Assembly: GCA_030666885.1 (NCBI GenBank)
Contig: DAOUWY010000098.1
Location: 1 to 7,144 of the forward strand
Reading direction: 5' to 3'
DNA: 7,144 bases
DNA from: Methanosarcinales archaeon
GTDB taxonomy: Archaea; Halobacteriota; Methanosarcinia; Methanosarcinales; Methanocomedenaceae
The position numbers were made by a program, and so were the translations under genes. The notes under the pieces are model-generated. The model was not told the origin of the DNA, made no database searches, and saw nothing but the letters and a program-made list of their open reading frames with translations. Shown in pieces: positions 4,984-7,144 of the stretch (position 1 is the stretch's first letter; each line of letters begins with the position of its first letter).

Positions 4984-6126
4984 CTACACCTGGATCGGGA
5001 CCAGTGTTACACACAGCAGGCCTGCCCCAAAGACCAGCAGCCCCACCAGTATCCTGCTGCTACCCAGGTAATCCAAATCCTCCAGGGGTTCGGGGTGGCC
5101 AGCCGTTGCAAACAATGTGATGACCAATCCCCAGAACAACCACATACCACCATTTTGCTGCATCACGAAATAGATGAACAATGAAAGAGAAAGCAAAACG
5201 AAAGGTACCACGGCAGATACATAGGCTGACCTCGGACCAAGCATGGCACGCAGCATATGTCCACCGTCAAGCTGGCCTGCTGGTATCAGGTTCAGTGCGG
5301 TCACAAGCATACCCACCCAGCCTGCAAATGCCACGGGATGCATAACAGTTTCGGCCTCAATCCCTCCTACAAGGTACCCAATAATATCAAACAGAACCGG
5401 GGATGATAGCTTTAGGAGCATTGATCCATCCGGGATAACTGTGTTCAGTGGAGTAAGAGATAGGCCTATCACTGTTACAATTATTGATGCAATCAATCCT
5501 ACAATGGGGCCTGCCACACCCACATCGAACAGGGCTTTCCGGTTCGGGATCGGTCCTTTATGTTTTATCACTGCACCCATGGTTCCCACTATAGTGGGAA
5601 AGGGAATGAAATACGGCCACGAGGTTTTCATACCGTGTTTTCTTGCTACAATGTAATGCCCCATCTCATGCGAACCCAGCACGAACATGATGGCCAGGGT
5701 GAAAGGCAGACCTTTCAATATAGCTGCCGGATTGGAAAAGGGGTCAACACCGAACATCATGGAACCCACAAACATGGTCGTGATAACTGTAAGAAATGCC
5801 AGTAGCACATTTATCCATATCCGGTCCTTCTTCCGGGTAACAGGGCTTATTACAAGTACATACTCACCTAGTTCATATGCAATCCGGATGTCATAGCCCA
5901 TACTTGAAATTGGGACCCAGAGACGTCTGAACATGTCCTTCGGGTCATCTATTGGATTGCCGTAGAAAAAATATGAACCATCTTCAATTGCATACTCATA
6001 TATCCTGAAATCCGGCACTTCGGACTCGATAATCTTAAAAATAGCAGATTCAGTAATAGCAGATTCGGTTTCAGACCTGTCTGTTCCATTATCTTCGGTA
6101 TGGTTCATGAATTCAGTATGGTTCAT
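4984..6126 (-). CDS. M50 site-2-type membrane metalloprotease
   Basis: This 380-residue protein cuts substrates within the membrane using zinc. The zinc motif HEMGH is at 153-157 and the third-ligand motif LDGGH at 286-290 (D287), inside NLIPAGQLDGG. The family's GVAGPIVG segment is at 203-210. Hydrophobic spans appear at about 104-125, 139-160, 203-224, 264-283, 302-322, 328-342 and 358-377, so both catalytic motifs lie in or beside membrane helices. A soluble domain of about 100 residues precedes them, as in archaeal and plant EGY1-like members; no PDZ domain is evident. The ATG overlaps the stop of the small-subunit gene as ATGA, a coupled start. The tail repeats itself (MNHTE twice, ESAI twice), and the Met at residue 7 is an alternative start. 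No natural substrate can be inferred from the sequence. Confidence 0.92.
   Translation of the reverse strand: MNHTEFMNHTEDNGTDRSETESAITESAIFKIIESEVPDFRIYEYAIEDGSYFFYGNPIDDPKDMFRRLWVPISSMGYDIRIAYELGEYVLVISPVTRKKDRIWINVLLAFLTVITTMFVGSMMFGVDPFSNPAAILKGLPFTLAIMFVLGSHEMGHYIVARKHGMKTSWPYFIPFPTIVGTMGAVIKHKGPIPNRKALFDVGVAGPIVGLIASIIVTVIGLSLTPLNTVIPDGSMLLKLSSPVLFDIIGYLVGGIEAETVMHPVAFAGWVGMLVTALNLIPAGQLDGGHMLRAMLGPRSAYVSAVVPFVLLSLSLFIYFVMQQNGGMWLFWGLVITLFATAGHPEPLEDLDYLGSSRILVGLLVFGAGLLCVTLVPIQV
6040..6126 (-). repeat. Tandem micro-duplications in the N-terminal tail of the protease
   Basis: Two short direct duplications lie in the first 30 codons. One is an 18-base unit encoding MNHTE twice (6096-6126). 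The other is a 15-base unit with AATAGCAGATTC on the plus strand at 6040-6066, encoding ESAI twice. Both keep the frame. They sit in a charged, probably disordered tail. Confidence 0.6.
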
Positions 6127-6530
6127 AAAATATAAACAGCCCCACTGGTCCCATCGACCCTTACCTTATCCCCGGTTCTTATAGTATCAACAGCATCCGG
6201 TTTGGTGCTGTCCACCATTGGTATGTCAGATATGATAGCCCCTACTGCCACAATAGGTTCGGCGGACCTGTTTATAACTGCTGCCGGGGCAGTTTTGTTC
6301 TTTTTCAACTGGTACATCACATACGACCCCACTGTGGAACCCTTTCCCGAAGGGAACACAAGGACCTTCCCCGTCACATCCTTACCTTCAAGTTCGTGTC
6401 CCTTCTCAACCACGACACCTGTGTCAGGGTCTATACTGCCAAGAAATGAAATGGACTGGGTAGTAACCAGTGCCTTTCCTTCTGCCTGTCCCCTGGAGAT
6501 AGGCCTGCCTTTTAAGGTCCTAATCGCCAT
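6123..6530 (-). CDS. Phosphomevalonate dehydratase small subunit (aconitase-X swivel domain, DUF126)
   Basis: This 135-residue protein is the swivelling domain of the AcnX-type dehydratase. With the large subunit it removes water from 5-phosphomevalonate to give trans-anhydromevalonate 5-phosphate, a step of the modified mevalonate pathway used by most archaea. It shows the family opening LKGRPISRGQAEGKAL, the SIDPDTG loop (32-38) and the conserved FPSGKGST (59-66), whose serine-rich loop is expected to contact substrate, followed by VGSYVMYQL. Length is normal. I chose the ATG at 6530 because MAIRTLKGR is the usual N-terminus and GGAGAGG stands directly before it; the upstream TTG at 6563 would add 11 unconserved residues. 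The start lies inside the end of the large-subunit gene (11-base overlap), and the stop overlaps the protease start. Equal production of both subunits is likely. Confidence 0.93.
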   Translation of the reverse strand: MAIRTLKGRPISRGQAEGKALVTTQSISFLGSIDPDTGVVVEKGHELEGKDVTGKVLVFPSGKGSTVGSYVMYQLKKNKTAPAAVINRSAEPIVAVGAIISDIPMVDSTKPDAVDTIRTGDKVRVDGTSGAVYIL

Positions 6531-7144
6531 CCTCTCCTGCCAGGCAATCGTTGATATGTGCAATCCTGGCCCCTACACCACACAGGTTCGGGATATACTT
6601 GAAGGCTTTACCCGAATCTGTCAGTACACATCCGAAACGGTCTGTGGCAGGTGATACTACCATGCATGTATCCACAAACACTTTTGCACCGCTGTCTTCT
6701 ATTCTGCGTACCAGTCCGGGATTTGCATCCCTGACCATGCGGGATGTGCATATCCATACCTCCTTTGCAGGGGTATTTTCTTCAAGTAAGCGTGCTGCTT
6801 CTTCCAGTTCACTGGCAGAGTAATGGGGGCAGCCCAGTGCCACCAGGTCAGGTTTATTCCCGCATCCTTCCCCAAATCTGTTCCCATATCTTTTTCCACA
6901 TCCTTCTTCAAATACATCATCGATCTGTCTGCGCTCTATGATAATAGTCTCACCAGGGAACTCTTGATGCCCTGATTCAGGGGTGACTCCCTCTACATGA
7001 TATAATGCAACTGCACCGGAAGCTGCCATGGCTGCACCCAGGGCTTTTAATTCGGTATTGGACGGCTTTGACCTGAGCCTGAACATAGGTACACCCGAAC
7101 CCGCCTCAGCCCCTGCCAGGCAGCCCAGGGCACCGTAATCGGCT
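6520..7144 (-). CDS. Phosphomevalonate dehydratase large subunit (aconitase X, DUF521), 3' part
   Basis: The frame enters from the right edge of the window and stays open for 208 codons to the TAG at 6520-6522, so the amino half, including part of the active site, is not seen. The visible part starts ADYGALGCLAGAEAG. It includes ALGCPHYS, a motif of the family, VWICTSRMV, the VDTCMVVSP stretch and the closing SGKAFKYIPNLCGV. These match the C-terminal half of AcnX catalytic subunits, which carry an iron-sulfur cluster; the cysteines in GCPHYS, DTCMVV and NLCGV are candidates for conserved roles, but I cannot assign ligands from this part alone. In archaea this subunit with the adjacent small subunit acts in the modified mevalonate pathway to isoprenoids. 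A hydroxyproline-epimer-type AcnX role is an alternative, made less likely by the separate small subunit and archaeal setting. The ATG at 7086 is internal. Confidence 0.92.
   Translation of the reverse strand, partial: ADYGALGCLAGAEAGSGVPMFRLRSKPSNTELKALGAAMAASGAVALYHVEGVTPESGHQEFPGETIIIERRQIDDVFEEGCGKRYGNRFGEGCGNKPDLVALGCPHYSASELEEAARLLEENTPAKEVWICTSRMVRDANPGLVRRIEDSGAKVFVDTCMVVSPATDRFGCVLTDSGKAFKYIPNLCGVGARIAHINDCLAGEDGD
6531..6538 (-). promoter_or_regulatory. Ribosome binding site deciding the small-subunit start
   Basis: On the minus strand AGGAGAGG directly precedes the ATG at 6530, within the last codons of the large-subunit gene. It supports this start over the TTG at 6563. Spacing is short, so re-initiation by ribosomes finishing the upstream gene may contribute. 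Confidence 0.5.

Noticed and set aside
5243..5656. Plus-strand frames opposite the protease and dehydratase genes (5243-5656, 6202-6654 and similar)
   Set aside because: They are antisense shadows of well-supported genes and have no domain signals of their own.

Overview
The window looks archaeal, most likely from a methanogen- or ANME-like Methanosarcinales relative (lineage is an inference, moderate to low confidence). The pointers are an aconitase-X type phosphomevalonate dehydratase gene pair (modified archaeal mevalonate pathway), an archaeal PF01637/DUF234 ATPase, an AbrB-type small regulator, and TATA boxes about 25-30 bases ahead of starts that lack ribosome binding sites.

Layout. 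The right half (3852-7144) is a compact minus-strand block, read from right to left. It holds the 3' part of the phosphomevalonate dehydratase large subunit, the small subunit (11-base overlap), an M50 site-2-type membrane metalloprotease (ATGA overlap) and, after a short gap, a B12-binding-domain radical SAM protein of the MJ_1487-like type. The first two form one enzyme that makes trans-anhydromevalonate 5-phosphate for isoprenoid lipid synthesis. The protease is translationally linked to them; the radical SAM protein probably shares the transcript.

The left half (1-3851) is a scarred accessory region. It begins with the C-terminal end of a PF03706-type membrane protein. Next is a converging minus-strand ATPase/nuclease-fold gene bracketed by a 12-base direct repeat, then a small decayed copy of the PF03706 gene end. 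After that come an orphan 31-codon gene start, a frameshifted AbrB-like gene, a truncated second copy of the radical SAM gene's 3' end, a MITE-like inverted-repeat element with an 11-base target duplication, and an acylphosphatase with a coiled-coil-like tail.

The overall picture is a housekeeping operon beside a strip that has gathered insertions, partial duplications and pseudogenes. I see no CRISPR array, tRNA or rRNA. I do not see a complete new multi-gene system. The best lead is the ATPase/nuclease-fold gene as a single-gene insertion.
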